In this document: positions 24,711 through 34,140 of the stretch, one piece after another
How positions within the stretch are numbered: position 1 is the first letter of the stretch
Layout: every line of letters starts with the position of its first letter
Origin: Pseudarthrobacter defluvii
GTDB taxonomy: Bacteria; Actinomycetota; Actinomycetes; Actinomycetales; Micrococcaceae
Reading direction: 5' to 3'
Length of the DNA: 64,000 bases
Assembly: GCF_030323865.1 (NCBI RefSeq)
Contig: NZ_CP066362.1
Location: 3,534,001 to 3,598,000, forward strand
Made by a program: the position numbers and the translations under genes
Notes under the pieces: model-generated
What the model was told of the DNA's origin: nothing
The model's input: only the letters and a program-made list of their open reading frames with translations
The model's database searches: none

Positions 24711-25106
24711 TCAGGCGCCGTATTCCTCGTCGGTAACGTGGTGGAGCCACGTGACCACCTGCCCATCCGCATCGGCCTCCTGCATGGCGACGTGTGCCAT
24801 GAACCGCTCCGGGGTGGCCCCGTGCCAGTGCTCCTCGCCCGGCTCGATGTAGACCACATCGCCGGGACGGATCTCCTGGACTTCGCCGCCGCGCCGGGCC
24901 ACGAGCCCAACCCCGTCGGTCACGTAGAGGGTCTGGCCCTTGGGATGGTGGTGCCAGGCGGTGCGGGCACCGGGGGCGAACCGCACATGCGCACAGCCGA
25001 TGGCCGACTGCTCGTCAGGGTTCCGGATGCCGTCGATCTGAACGGTTCCGGTGAACCATTCCGCCGGTCCGGCGCCGGTCTGGCCGCCGCTTTTGGTGTA
25101 CTTCAT
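24711..25106 (-). CDS. Cupin domain protein
   Basis: A 131-residue single-cupin protein. Motif 1 is AWHHHPKGQTLYVTDGVG and motif 2 PGDVVYIEPGEEHWHGA, giving His, His, Glu and His metal ligands. This is the common form annotated with quercetinase-like or carboxymuconolactone-decarboxylase-associated cupins. It follows the MFS gene by 12 bases, in an operon. Confidence 0.92.
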   Translation of the reverse strand: MKYTKSGGQTGAGPAEWFTGTVQIDGIRNPDEQSAIGCAHVRFAPGARTAWHHHPKGQTLYVTDGVGLVARRGGEVQEIRPGDVVYIEPGEEHWHGATPERFMAHVAMQEADADGQVVTWLHHVTDEEYGA

Positions 25107-25118
25107 GTTCTCCTCCTG

Positions 25119-26375
25119 TTAGTCGGGGTTGCTGGACAGTGTGTTGGATGTTCCGGCAGTTCGGTCTGTAACGCGGGACGTCAGGAACGCCAGGACGGAC
25201 GCCGCCGCAAGGATCCCTGCGCTGGCGAGGAAGGTGCCGCGGTAGCCGGCGGAATCGAACAGGACTCCGCCCAGAGTTGAACCGAGGGCGATCGAGGTCT
25301 GGATGACGGCCACCATCAATCCGCCACCGGCCTCGGCGTTGTGCGGCATGGCCTTGGCGATCCAGCTCCACCACCCCACCGGCGCGGAGGTGGACATCAG
25401 GCCCCAAAGTCCCAGGAGAACCACGACGGCGGCGAGCCAGTCACCGGTAGGAACGAGGGCGGCGGCGATGATCGCCATGAGCACCGGGATGGCAACCAGC
25501 GTCCGGTACAGCCGCTTCCCCAAAAAACGGCCGATTAGCAGGGTGCCCGCAAATCCCGCGGCACCAATCACCAGGAGAACCAGGGATACCGTGGCCGCAT
25601 CCACGCGGGTCACCGTCTCCAGAAACGGGCGGACGTAGGTGAACAGGACGAACTGCCCCATGAAGAAGGACCCGCAGGCGGCCATCCCCCAGGCGACGGG
25701 TTTGCACTTGAGCTCCCGGAAAACCGCGAAGATGCCCCCGGTTCCCGCAGGACGTGTCCTGCCCGGCATGGATGGAAGGCTGATCCACTGCCAGGCGAGT
25801 GCCAGCAGCGCCACGGGGACCAGGCAAAAGAACGCTCCACGCCAGCCGATGACCGACCCAAGGTAGCTGCCCAGGGGCGCGGCCAGGACGGTGGCCAAGG
25901 CGTTGCCGCCATTGAAGATCGCGAGGGCACGCGGCACCTCGTGGGGCGGGACCAACCGCATGGCGGTCGCTGCGGACATGGACCAGAATCCGCCAATCAC
26001 TACCCCGATGAGGGCCCGGCCGATCATGAACAGCAGGTACCCCGGAGCCAACGCAACCATTGCACCGGAGACCGCCATGACCCCGGTCAGCCCCAGCAGC
26101 AGGGTCTTGCGGTCCAGGCTGCCAGCCAGTGTGGACACCGACAGGCTGGTCAGCACGGCAATCAGGCCGGAGATGGCGATGCCCTGGCCCACCATCCCTT
26201 CCGAGACCTGCAGCTCAGCGGCCATCGGCGTCAGCAGGCTGACGGGCATGAACTCGGAGGCGATCAGGGCGAACACGCACAGCGACATCGCATAAACGCC
26301 GCCCCAGTGGGCCGGGTGCTGCCCGGCCGGATCTTGGGGCGCACGCGTCCTGGTGACAGTTGTTTCGGGGGCCAT
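25119..26375 (-). CDS. MFS transporter (DHA1, AraJ-like)
   Basis: A 418-residue twelve-helix major facilitator. LIASEFMPVSLLTPMAAELQ in the first helix and GSLDRKTLLLGLTGVMAV in the loop 2-3 area are typical of the AraJ/SotB drug or sugar efflux group. The ATG has GGAGG only one base before it, which is tight; a start slightly inside cannot be excluded. It forms an operon with the downstream cupin gene. The dyad at 26416-26437, shared with the XRE-regulated alcohol dehydrogenase promoter, lies about 40 bases before the start. Confidence 0.92.
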   Translation of the reverse strand: MAPETTVTRTRAPQDPAGQHPAHWGGVYAMSLCVFALIASEFMPVSLLTPMAAELQVSEGMVGQGIAISGLIAVLTSLSVSTLAGSLDRKTLLLGLTGVMAVSGAMVALAPGYLLFMIGRALIGVVIGGFWSMSAATAMRLVPPHEVPRALAIFNGGNALATVLAAPLGSYLGSVIGWRGAFFCLVPVALLALAWQWISLPSMPGRTRPAGTGGIFAVFRELKCKPVAWGMAACGSFFMGQFVLFTYVRPFLETVTRVDAATVSLVLLVIGAAGFAGTLLIGRFLGKRLYRTLVAIPVLMAIIAAALVPTGDWLAAVVVLLGLWGLMSTSAPVGWWSWIAKAMPHNAEAGGGLMVAVIQTSIALGSTLGGVLFDSAGYRGTFLASAGILAAASVLAFLTSRVTDRTAGTSNTLSSNPD

Positions 26376-26415
26376 GCCTCCATGAAACAGGGAGTACGGA
26401 ACCCTAGCGAGGGCC

Positions 26416-26437
26416 CTGCTGAAACCGGTTTTGGCAG
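26416..26437. promoter_or_regulatory. Operator-like dyad, copy 2 (MFS-cupin promoter)
   Basis: The same 22-base element as at 21876-21897, here with a better palindrome: CTGC and GCAG arms plus AAACC and GGTTT in the centre, 18 of 22 bases symmetric. TAGCGAGGG precedes it in both copies. It is placed to control the MFS-cupin operon and links it to the XRE regulator about 4.5 kb away. Confidence 0.7.
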
Positions 26438-26444
26438 AACCCCT

Positions 26445-27338
26445 TTATGGCACCGCGGCCGGCGAAACCTCCGGGCGTGATGTGGTGCCTGTTTCCGGCG
26501 GCTGCGGCTTGTAGACCCACGCCACCAGCACCACGGAGATGATCATCAGCAGGAACCAGGCCACCAGTTTCTCCAGGCCCACGGGATGCCAGCCGTCCAG
26601 CTGGCTGAGGTACTGCCAGGCTCCGGACCACGTGGCGATGTTCTCCGCGAGCCAGATGAACAGCGCCACCCGCAGGAACGAGACCACCAGCGGCATGCGG
26701 AATTCCCGGCGGAATACACGGAAGTGCATCACGCACCGGCCAAAGACCACCACGACGGCGGCAAGCAGCACCCAGCGCAGGTCCCAAATGTAGTGGTGGG
26801 TGAAGAAGTTGGCGTAAATCGCTGCGGCGAGGATTGCGGTGATCCAGCGGCGGGGGTAGGCCGCGAATTTCAGGTCGAAGAGCCGGTAGACGCGCACCAT
26901 GTAGGAGCCAACAGCGGCGTACATGAACCCGCTGAAGAGCGGCACGGCACCAATGCGCAGGACGCCTTCGGCCTCGTAGGACCAGGAACCCATGTCCGTT
27001 TTGAACAGCTCCATGACGGTCCCCACCAGGTGGAACAGGACGATGACCCGCAGTTCGCGAAGGGTTTCCAGCCTGAAAACCACCATCAGGACCTGGATTA
27101 CGACGGCGGCGACGGTCAGGAAGTCGTTGCGCGCCAGCCCAGCATCATCCTGGTACCAGAGCCTGGCGGTCATCAGCACGGCCAGGAGGGTGGCGCCGAA
27201 AATGCAGGCCCACCCTTGCTTGAGGCCAAAGACCACGAACTCGGTGAGCTTCGCCTTGGCACCGCCCGCGGGGGCGGTAGCCAGGAAGCGGCGGGCGCGT
27301 TCGTCGATCCGCTGCTCCACTGGAGTTGAATTACGCAC
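26445..27338 (-). CDS. DUF817 family membrane protein
   Basis: A 297-residue protein with about eight hydrophobic segments, including FVVFGLKQGWACIFGATLLA and RWITAILAAAIYANFFTHHY. These match DUF817, an uncharacterised bacterial membrane family. GTG 27338 is chosen: AGGGGA lies just before it and the start overlaps the preceding MpaB-type gene by eight bases. An upstream in-frame ATG would run far into that gene. Its function is unknown; coupling to the MpaB oxygenase suggests related roles. Confidence 0.85.
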   Translation of the reverse strand: MRNSTPVEQRIDERARRFLATAPAGGAKAKLTEFVVFGLKQGWACIFGATLLAVLMTARLWYQDDAGLARNDFLTVAAVVIQVLMVVFRLETLRELRVIVLFHLVGTVMELFKTDMGSWSYEAEGVLRIGAVPLFSGFMYAAVGSYMVRVYRLFDLKFAAYPRRWITAILAAAIYANFFTHHYIWDLRWVLLAAVVVVFGRCVMHFRVFRREFRMPLVVSFLRVALFIWLAENIATWSGAWQYLSQLDGWHPVGLEKLVAWFLLMIISVVLVAWVYKPQPPETGTTSRPEVSPAAVP

Positions 27339-28149
27339 TAATCCCCTGACGTTGGCTTGCCGGGCGGTTTCCCCGCAGGTCCCGGTCGAGCTTATTGAGG
27401 CAGTAATCCCGGTAGGAGTGCCGGAGCCGTGCCGGCAGTTTGGGATAGGCAAAGGCCAGGACACGCATGGTCCGGTGAAAGCGCCGCTCATGCCGGCCGC
27501 TCCACTGGAGGCCGAAGTCCTGCCGCAAGGGGGCCGGAAGGAAGCCGGCCGTCAGGAACCTGGCCGTGGGCATGATGGCGTGGTACCACCACGGGACGTT
27601 GGCCGGGTGCAGCAGGTCCTTGGCAACACTCAATGCGCCGTCCCCTGCGGACAGGCACGTGAGCTGTTCCTGCCAGTAGCGGGCGAACGCCGCGCGGTCT
27701 TTTGGCCACATGTCCGGCGGCAGCTGCAAGGCGGTGCCGAGCCTGGCGTAGTGCTGGTACACGGCGTCGGCGGTGTCGCCGTCGAGCGGTCCATAAATCT
27801 TTTCGATGACGGTCCTGGCGGTGTCGTACAGCGTGGCCGCCACCCATAACTGCAGTTTGGGGTCGAAGGCGCTGTAACCGGCGGAAGATCCATCCCCAGC
27901 CCGGCGGACCGGCGCATGGGCCCGGTTGACCCGGCGGCGGACCTCATTGGCCTGCTCTTCATTGCCGTACACAGTCCCGTAGACGTAGGTCAGCGTGCTG
28001 TTGAGCCTGTCCAGCGGGCGTTGGGCGAAGGTGCTGTTCTCCGCGACCCCCCGCCCTACCGACGGGTTGGCAAGCTGCAGCAGGATGGCGCGGCCGGCCC
28101 CGGCGAGCAGGATGACTTCCGCTCCATAGTCAACCGCTCCGCCCGCCAT
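27331..28149 (-). CDS. Oxygenase MpaB family protein (DUF2236)
   Basis: A 272-residue protein of the MpaB/latex-clearing-protein-like family (DUF2236), which are haem-type oxygenases in characterised members. The N-terminal AILLQLANPSVGRGVAENS and the Arg/His-rich region RRRVNRAHAPVRR fit the family. No good ribosome binding site precedes ATG 28149; TACCCT seven bases upstream could be a -10 box with leaderless translation. It is the first gene of a pair with DUF817. Confidence 0.85.
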   Translation of the reverse strand: MAGGAVDYGAEVILLAGAGRAILLQLANPSVGRGVAENSTFAQRPLDRLNSTLTYVYGTVYGNEEQANEVRRRVNRAHAPVRRAGDGSSAGYSAFDPKLQLWVAATLYDTARTVIEKIYGPLDGDTADAVYQHYARLGTALQLPPDMWPKDRAAFARYWQEQLTCLSAGDGALSVAKDLLHPANVPWWYHAIMPTARFLTAGFLPAPLRQDFGLQWSGRHERRFHRTMRVLAFAYPKLPARLRHSYRDYCLNKLDRDLRGNRPASQRQGISA

Positions 28150-28230
28150 GTGAAAAGGGTACCGGAGCGGTATGACACCGGATGGGGCCCTTCGGCCCGT
28201 TGTCGTGGCTGGCCAGTGCGGGTATCCGGT

Positions 28231-28986
28231 TCACTTGGCAACAGGCCGCAGCGAGGTGATCATCCTCCTGATGTCTGCGTACTCAGCGGTTTCCCTGTAC
28301 TTTTTCGCCAGTTCGGGATAGGGCAACGACGGGTCGCCGGGGGTTGCGTTGTTGGCCGGATCGTAAAACGCGCCGAACATGGCACTGTTCGGCGGCCAGT
28401 GGAAGAAATGCAGGATGGGGCAGGCGTCAGGGCCGCTGGGCATGGGGCCGGAGGTGATGCCGTATCCTGCCGCCTGGACGCCCGGAGGCACCGGCGTGCC
28501 GGCATTCCCGCGGGTCTCGAAGGCGAACTGCGGCACCACACCGTCCTGTGCCAGGGCAGGCAGGTCCGCCGTGTCCAGGACTTCGTAGGGGTACTTCTGC
28601 GTGCAGGACGATCCGATGGCCATGTTGGTGCGCAGCGTCGCCATCACCTTGCCGGCCTGGTTGCGAACCTCCGCGTAAGCCCCGCCGCCTTCGGCCAATT
28701 CCCCCGCCGGATCCTTGACGCTCCAGGCGGCCGGCAGGTCGAACGCCATGGCGCCATCCGCCGTCGTAAACGTTGTCCATTTTTCCTCGGCGTTGCCGGG
28801 CACCGTCGGAGCTTGCGTGGAGGGAACGTTCGACGGCGTTGGCGCGGCAGGTGCGCCCGTCGCCGCCGTGGAGGTACTGGCAGGGCCGGAAGCTGAAGGG
28901 GCCGGCTGCGGGGTTCCCTGCTGCGGCGCACACCCGGCGAGGGCAAAGGTGACCAGGACAAGGGCTGCCGGAAACCTGCGCACCAC
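28231..28986 (-). CDS. Putative lipoprotein
   Basis: A 251-residue exported protein. The signal peptide ends in a lipobox, LVTFALAGCAPQQG, so Cys19 should be lipidated and the protein anchored outside the membrane. A Pro/Ala/Ser-rich linker follows (about residues 20-65), then a globular domain beginning KWTTFTTADGAMAFDLPAAW. Start is GTG 28986 or 28983 after AAGGAGG. No family is recognised. Confidence 0.8.
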   Translation of the reverse strand: MVRRFPAALVLVTFALAGCAPQQGTPQPAPSASGPASTSTAATGAPAAPTPSNVPSTQAPTVPGNAEEKWTTFTTADGAMAFDLPAAWSVKDPAGELAEGGGAYAEVRNQAGKVMATLRTNMAIGSSCTQKYPYEVLDTADLPALAQDGVVPQFAFETRGNAGTPVPPGVQAAGYGITSGPMPSGPDACPILHFFHWPPNSAMFGAFYDPANNATPGDPSLPYPELAKKYRETAEYADIRRMITSLRPVAK

Positions 28987-29033
28987 ACCCTCCTTGGGCC
29001 TGACGTTGACCCCTTAAGTGTGGCGCTGTATGC

Positions 29034-29078
29034 CCGGGCGGGGGGAGGGCCAGAGGACCTGCCCCTCCCCCCGCCCGG
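29034..29078. terminator. ilvD terminator hairpin
   Basis: A perfect 16-bp stem, CCGGGCGGGGGGAGGG with its complement, closes a 13-base loop directly after the ilvD stop at 29087. It is the strongest local hairpin and probably ends ilvD transcription on the minus strand. No T-tract is present. Confidence 0.75.
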
Positions 29079-29086
29079 CGCGTGCG

Positions 29087-30946
29087 CTAGCGCTCCAGCA
29101 GGGACACGTCCCGGACGGCGCCCTTGTCCGCGGAGGTGGCCATCGCGGCGTACGCGCGCAGCGCGGCGGACACCTGCCGGTCCCGGTCCTTGGGCTTGTA
29201 GCCGCCGTTGATCAGCAACTTTTCGCGGCGCTCCGCCAGGAGTTCATCCGAGACCTCCAGCTGCAGCGAGCGTTCGCTGATGTTGATGCTGATGATGTCG
29301 CCGTCCTCCACCAGTGCGATGGCGCCGCCGGAGGCAGCCTCGGGAGAGATGTGTCCGATGGACAGGCCGGAGGTGCCGCCGGAGAAGCGGCCGTCCGTGA
29401 TGAGGGCGCACTTCTTGCCCAGGCCGCGGCCCTTGAGGAACGACGTCGGGTACAGCATTTCCTGCATGCCCGGACCACCCTTGGGGCCTTCGTAGCGGAT
29501 CACCACCACGTCGCCTTCCTTGATGGACTTGTTCAGGATCTTCTCCACGGCCTCGTCCTGGGACTCGCACACCACTGCCGGTCCGGAGAACGTCCAGATG
29601 GACTCGTCCACGCCGGCGGTCTTCACCACGGCGCCGTCGACAGCCACGTTGCCGCGGAGCACGGCCAGGCCGCCGTCCTTGGAGTACGCGTGCTCCACGG
29701 AGCGGATGCAGCCACCCTCGGCGTCGGTGTCCAGGGAGGTCCATTCGTTCGACTGCGAGAACGCGGTGGAGGAGCGGACGCCGCCGGGGGCAGCGTGCCA
29801 CAGGGCCTGTGCTTCCTCGGTGGCCTTGCCGCCGCGGATGTCCCAGTCGTCCAGCCAGCCGTCCAGGTCGTTGGAGTGCACGGAGTGGACGTCCTTGTGC
29901 AGGAGGCCGCCGCGGTTCAGCTCGCCCAGCAGGGCGGGGATGCCGCCGGCACGGTGCACATCCTCCATGTAGTAGGTCTTGTCCTTGGCCACGTTGGGTG
30001 CCACCTTGGCCAGGCAGGGCACTTGGCGGGACTTGGCGTCCATCTCGGCCAGGCCGTAGTCCACACCGGCCTCCTGGGCCGCGGCCAGCAGGTGCAGGAT
30101 GGTGTTGGTGGACCCGCCCATGGAGATGTCCAGCGCCATGGCGTTATCGAACGCCTTGGCGGTGGCGATGGAGCGGGGCAGCACCGAGTCGTCGCCGCCC
30201 TCGTAATAGCGCTTGACGAGCTCGACGACGGTGGCGCCGGCTTTCTCGTACAGCGCCTTGCGGGCGGTGTGGGTGGCCAGCACGGAGCCGTTGCCCGGCA
30301 GGGACAGGCCGATGGCCTCGGTCAGGCAGTTCATCGAGTTGGCGGTGAACATGCCGGAGCAGGAACCGCAGGTGGGGCAGGCGTTCTCTTCGATGAGGTT
30401 GATGTCGGCGTCGGAGATGGACTCGTCCACGGCGTCGGCGATCGCGTTCACCAGGTCCAGGGAGCGGACGGAACCGTCGGTGAGGGTGACGCGGCCGGCT
30501 TCCATGGGGCCGCCGGAGACGAAGACCACGGGGATGTTCAGGCGCAGCGCGGCCATCAGCATGCCGGGGGTGATCTTGTCGCAGTTCGAAATGCACACCA
30601 GGGCGTCGGCGCAGTGGGCGTTGACCATGTACTCCACGGAGTCGGCGATCAGGTCGCGGGACGGCAGCGAGTAGAGCATGCCGGAGTGGCCCATGGCGAT
30701 GCCGTCGTCCACGGCGATGGTGTTGAACTCGCGCGGCACGGCGCCGGCGGCGAGGATCGCGTCCGAGACGATCCGGCCCACCGGAGCGAGGTGGGTGTGG
30801 CCGGGAACGAATTCGGTGAAGCTGTTGGCCACGGCGATGATCGGCTTGCCGATATCCGAGTTGGCGACGCCGGAGGCGCGTAAAAGTGCGCGGGCTCCGG
30901 CCATGTTGCGGCCGTGGGTGACTGTTTTTGAGCGAAGTGCGGGCAT
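29087..30946 (-). CDS. ilvD: Dihydroxy-acid dehydratase
   Basis: A 619-residue Fe-S enzyme that dehydrates 2,3-dihydroxyisovalerate and 2,3-dihydroxy-3-methylvalerate in valine, leucine and isoleucine synthesis. The two IlvD/Edd signatures are present: [19 protein letters not shown] and the cluster region [23 protein letters not shown] 30946 is chosen because GAGG lies eight bases upstream and [20 protein letters not shown] is the family start; a longer frame adds unlike sequence. It is divergent from an XRE regulator 85 bases away. Confidence 0.97.
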   Translation of the reverse strand: MPALRSKTVTHGRNMAGARALLRASGVANSDIGKPIIAVANSFTEFVPGHTHLAPVGRIVSDAILAAGAVPREFNTIAVDDGIAMGHSGMLYSLPSRDLIADSVEYMVNAHCADALVCISNCDKITPGMLMAALRLNIPVVFVSGGPMEAGRVTLTDGSVRSLDLVNAIADAVDESISDADINLIEENACPTCGSCSGMFTANSMNCLTEAIGLSLPGNGSVLATHTARKALYEKAGATVVELVKRYYEGGDDSVLPRSIATAKAFDNAMALDISMGGSTNTILHLLAAAQEAGVDYGLAEMDAKSRQVPCLAKVAPNVAKDKTYYMEDVHRAGGIPALLGELNRGGLLHKDVHSVHSNDLDGWLDDWDIRGGKATEEAQALWHAAPGGVRSSTAFSQSNEWTSLDTDAEGGCIRSVEHAYSKDGGLAVLRGNVAVDGAVVKTAGVDESIWTFSGPAVVCESQDEAVEKILNKSIKEGDVVVIRYEGPKGGPGMQEMLYPTSFLKGRGLGKKCALITDGRFSGGTSGLSIGHISPEAASGGAIALVEDGDIISINISERSLQLEVSDELLAERREKLLINGGYKPKDRDRQVSAALRAYAAMATSADKGAVRDVSLLER

Positions 30947-31031
30947 GCTTACCATCCTCTTGCTTGGGCGACGCGGACGGAAGACAGCGCTGCTACTAGT
31001 AGTGGGAGTACCAGAGTAATAGTATTTACCG

Positions 31032-31889
31032 GTGAGTGATCCCGGGCGGCGCAAAGAACTTGGCCTCTTCCTGAGGGCCCGCCGGGACCAGGCGCTGCGG
31101 GCGGACTACGGCCTGCCGCCAATTGGCCGCAGCCGCGAGCGGGGGTTGCGCCGCGAAGAGGTGGCCTTCCTGTCCGGCGTCAGTGTCACCTGGTACACCT
31201 GGCTGGAGCAGGGCAGGGATATCAGCCCGTCCCGCCAGGTGCTGGAAGCAGTCAGCCGTGCCCTGCACCTTTCAAGTACCGGCCTCGGCTACGTCCTGTC
31301 CCTTGGCGGCTACGCTTCCGCCGCCCCAGCCAGCCCCGCCGCCGATACCGCCCCGCCCCACATCCAACGGCTGATGGATGCTCTGGATCCCAATCCGTCC
31401 TTTGCCTTGTTCCCGGATTGGCGCGTGGCGGGCTGGAACAGGGCGTATGCGGCCCTCTACCCCAACATCGATACTGTGGCGCCAGCGGACCGGAACCTGC
31501 TGTGGCTGGTGTTCACCGACCCCTACGTCCGGAACCTGCTGCCGGACTGGGAGACCACCAGCAAGCGGTTCCTGGCCGAGTTCCGGGCCGAAACAGGGCA
31601 GCGGCTGGGCGACCCTGACATCCAGTACCAGGTGGACCGGCTCAAGGAAGCAAGCCCGGATTTCCGGCAGGGCTGGGACCTCTACGACATCCTGGGCTTC
31701 GAGTCCCGCGAGCGCCTCTTCCACCACCCCGCCGTCGGAGTGCTGCAGCTTGAGCACCACCAGGTGTCCCCGTCCGACCGGCCGGACCTGCACATCGTGG
31801 TCTACACGCCGGCGCCCGGAAGCGACGCCGCGGCGCAGATGCAGTCGCTGCTGGCGGCAACCAGTCAGCCGGCGTCGGCGCCCAAGTAA
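31032..31889 (+). CDS. XRE family regulator with MmyB-like domain
   Basis: A 285-residue regulator of the same architecture as the one at 21939: helix-turn-helix [20 protein letters not shown], then an MmyB ligand-binding domain ([20 protein letters not shown]). The start is GTG 31032, and TAGTAT at 31020-31025 stands six bases before it, so translation is probably leaderless. A perfect CTACTAGTAG palindrome at 30993-31002 in the 85-base divergent region may be an operator. Its target may include ilvD, though that is only positional. Confidence 0.9.
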   Translation: MSDPGRRKELGLFLRARRDQALRADYGLPPIGRSRERGLRREEVAFLSGVSVTWYTWLEQGRDISPSRQVLEAVSRALHLSSTGLGYVLSLGGYASAAPASPAADTAPPHIQRLMDALDPNPSFALFPDWRVAGWNRAYAALYPNIDTVAPADRNLLWLVFTDPYVRNLLPDWETTSKRFLAEFRAETGQRLGDPDIQYQVDRLKEASPDFRQGWDLYDILGFESRERLFHHPAVGVLQLEHHQVSPSDRPDLHIVVYTPAPGSDAAAQMQSLLAATSQPASAPK

Positions 31890-33091
31890 GCCAGCGCCGC
31901 TGTGGCCTGCGCCTGGGTGGCGATGCGAAGGGTGGGATCCACCGCCGGCAGGAAGAACGGCGAGTGGTTGGCCGGAATGTCCGTGTCCACCCTGCCCGCT
32001 TCCACAGCCCGGCGGTAGATGTCCGGCGGCACGGACCCCACGATCCAGTACACGTAGGGGATACCGAAGGCGTCGGGGATCCGGCTGAAATCCTCGGAGG
32101 CCGTCTGCGGTGCGGTGCGGTAGACGGCATCCGCGCCGAAGGTCCTGGTGAACGCCTCCGTGACCCGGGCGTTGGCTTCCGGATTGTTGCTGGTCAGCGG
32201 GTACTGGTCGTAGTACTCGAACTCCGGTTCCTGCGGCGAGCCGGCCGCCGCACACTCGCCGCGGACAATCCGCTCGATGGCGGCAATCATGCCGGCCCGC
32301 ACCTCCAGGCTGTAGGTGCGGAGGTTGAGCAGCAGTTCGGCGCGGTCCGGGATGATGTTGGCCGTGGCCCCGGCATTCACCGAGCCGACGGTCAGGACGG
32401 CGAACTCCCCCGGTGTGGTTTCCCGGGACACCACTGTCTGCAGGCGCAGGACGATAGAGGCTGCCAGCACCACGGGGTCAACCGACTTATGCGGCATGGA
32501 CCCGTGGGCACCGCGGCCGTGGACGGTGATCCGGATGGAATCACCCGCCGACAGCACCGGCCCCGGCGTGGTGCCGATGGTTCCCACCTGGGTGGGCATG
32601 ACGTGCTGGGCCAGCGCAATGTCCGGCCGCGGGATTCCGGCGGCCAAGCCGTCGTCGAGCATTGCCTGCGAGCCCGCCGCCGTCTCCTCCGCCGGCTGGA
32701 GCAGGGCAATGTAGGTGCCCTGCCAGGCTTCCCGGTGCTCGGCCAGGTACTTTGCCGCACCAAGCAGGGCCACCACATGCATGTCGTGGCCGCAGGCGTG
32801 CATCACCCCCGGGTTGGCGGAGGCATAGGTTGCGCCGGTGGCCTCGGTGACGGGGAGGGCGTCCATGTCCGCCCGGGCCAGGACGCAGGAACCGGCGCCG
32901 TTGGCAAGAACGCCAACGACGCCGGTGCGGCCAAAGTGCCGGACGTCAAAGCCCCAGCGGGCAAGCAAGTCCGCTGCCGCGGCGGATGTTGCGTGCTCGG
33001 CGAGGCCAAGTTCCGGGTTCCGGTGGATCTGCTCGTAGAGCGGGACCTGCCAGGCAAGTTCCTGCTCCATATCGCTGTCCTTGACGTCCAT
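31865..33091 (-). CDS. M20 family amidohydrolase
   Basis: A 408-residue dizinc hydrolase of the M20D type (hippurate hydrolase, indole-acetyl-amino-acid hydrolase relatives). Metal and catalytic motifs are HRNPELGLAEHATS, DMDALPVTEATG, MHACGHDMHVVALLGAA and LQPAEETAAGSQ. It cleaves N-acyl or N-carbamoyl amino compounds. It is the last gene of a likely operon with the deacetylase (44-base gap) and the NCS1 permease. Its 3' end overlaps the convergent XRE gene by 25 bases. Confidence 0.93.
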   Translation of the reverse strand: MDVKDSDMEQELAWQVPLYEQIHRNPELGLAEHATSAAAADLLARWGFDVRHFGRTGVVGVLANGAGSCVLARADMDALPVTEATGATYASANPGVMHACGHDMHVVALLGAAKYLAEHREAWQGTYIALLQPAEETAAGSQAMLDDGLAAGIPRPDIALAQHVMPTQVGTIGTTPGPVLSAGDSIRITVHGRGAHGSMPHKSVDPVVLAASIVLRLQTVVSRETTPGEFAVLTVGSVNAGATANIIPDRAELLLNLRTYSLEVRAGMIAAIERIVRGECAAAGSPQEPEFEYYDQYPLTSNNPEANARVTEAFTRTFGADAVYRTAPQTASEDFSRIPDAFGIPYVYWIVGSVPPDIYRRAVEAGRVDTDIPANHSPFFLPAVDPTLRIATQAQATAALAYLGADAG

Positions 33092-33135
33092 GCGAGAACT
33101 CCTCCCGGCCGGCGGCGCCAGCCCCTTCGGCCACT

Positions 33136-34083
33136 CTAGGCCAGCACCCCCTGCCGCACCACGGCCGGCTCAAACTGTGCACCTGCGCCCGGGAATACCG
33201 GCACCTCAATCCGCGCGTGGGTGTGGACCTCGTTCACCGTGGCCTTGGTGTGCAGGGCGATCTGTTTCATTGTGGTGACCCACATGCCGTCCATGGCCTT
33301 CACCCGCTCCATCAGCTGCTCCAGCGCCACCGCCTTGGACGGCCGGCCGGAAATGAACGGATGGTTGGTGAGGACGAAGCAGCTGCCCTGGGAGTGGTGT
33401 GCCTCGGCCTCAAGCGTCCACATCTCCAAAACCTTGGCCGGGCTCTCGATCACGCCGCTGCCGGTGACTCCCGGGTAGAAGGCGTACTGCTCCCAGTCGT
33501 CCAGGGTCCAGTCCACGGGAATCTCCACGATGTCGCGGGGATCGTCGGCGGCGACTGCGAACCGGTAGGGCGCATCGCCGTCGAGCAGGCTGGAATCGTA
33601 GAGGAAGCCACGGTCCGCCAGCAGGCCCGGAGAGTGCCAGTTCAACTCCCACCACGGGGCGCGGTAGCCCACTGGCCGGATGCCGGCCACCTTGGCCAGC
33701 GCCTCCAGGCCGCGGTCGATGTAGCTGGCCTCGGTGGCGGCGTCGATGCCCTGCATGGGTTCGTGCAGGTAGCCGTGGTGCGCCACCTCGTGGCCGCCGT
33801 CCACGATCTGCCGCACTACGTCCGGGTAGGACTCGGCGGTGAAGCCGGGGATGAAGAAAGTGGCTTTGATGTCCTGTCGCTCGAGGATTTTCAGCAGCCG
33901 CGGCACCGCGACCTTGGGTCCGTAGGACTGGTGCGTCATCAGCGACATGCGCCGGGTGCTGGTGGGGTCGTGGGCGATGGTGCAGGACTCGGCGTCCACA
34001 TCGAACGTGAAGGACGCGGCGGCCTTGGCGCCGTTGGGCCAGATGATGGGGTGCAGGGGATCCGCGATGGCGGGCTGTTTCAC
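33136..34083 (-). CDS. Polysaccharide deacetylase-fold hydrolase
   Basis: A 315-residue NodB-fold protein. The metal triad appears as FTFDVDAES and VAHHGYLHE, and a later GYRAPWWE loop is typical. The length and the absence of a signal peptide fit the cytoplasmic PuuE-like group, which includes metal-independent allantoinases and other cyclic-amide hydrolases, rather than cell-wall deacetylases. Together with the NCS1 permease, M20 hydrolase and PucR it suggests use of a purine-like or hydantoin-like nitrogen source. Confidence 0.85.
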   Translation of the reverse strand: MKQPAIADPLHPIIWPNGAKAAASFTFDVDAESCTIAHDPTSTRRMSLMTHQSYGPKVAVPRLLKILERQDIKATFFIPGFTAESYPDVVRQIVDGGHEVAHHGYLHEPMQGIDAATEASYIDRGLEALAKVAGIRPVGYRAPWWELNWHSPGLLADRGFLYDSSLLDGDAPYRFAVAADDPRDIVEIPVDWTLDDWEQYAFYPGVTGSGVIESPAKVLEMWTLEAEAHHSQGSCFVLTNHPFISGRPSKAVALEQLMERVKAMDGMWVTTMKQIALHTKATVNEVHTHARIEVPVFPGAGAQFEPAVVRQGVLA

Positions 34084-34140
34084 GGGAAAATCCTTTCTGG
34101 CGGGCGCAGGGCGCCCGCCAGGGTGTGCGAAGAGAAGGAA

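Noticed and set aside
29018..30883. A 621-residue plus-strand open frame opposite ilvD
   Set aside because: It is antisense to a certain gene, rich in Gly/His/Val/Gln as expected from the complementary strand of high-GC codons, and has no domain.
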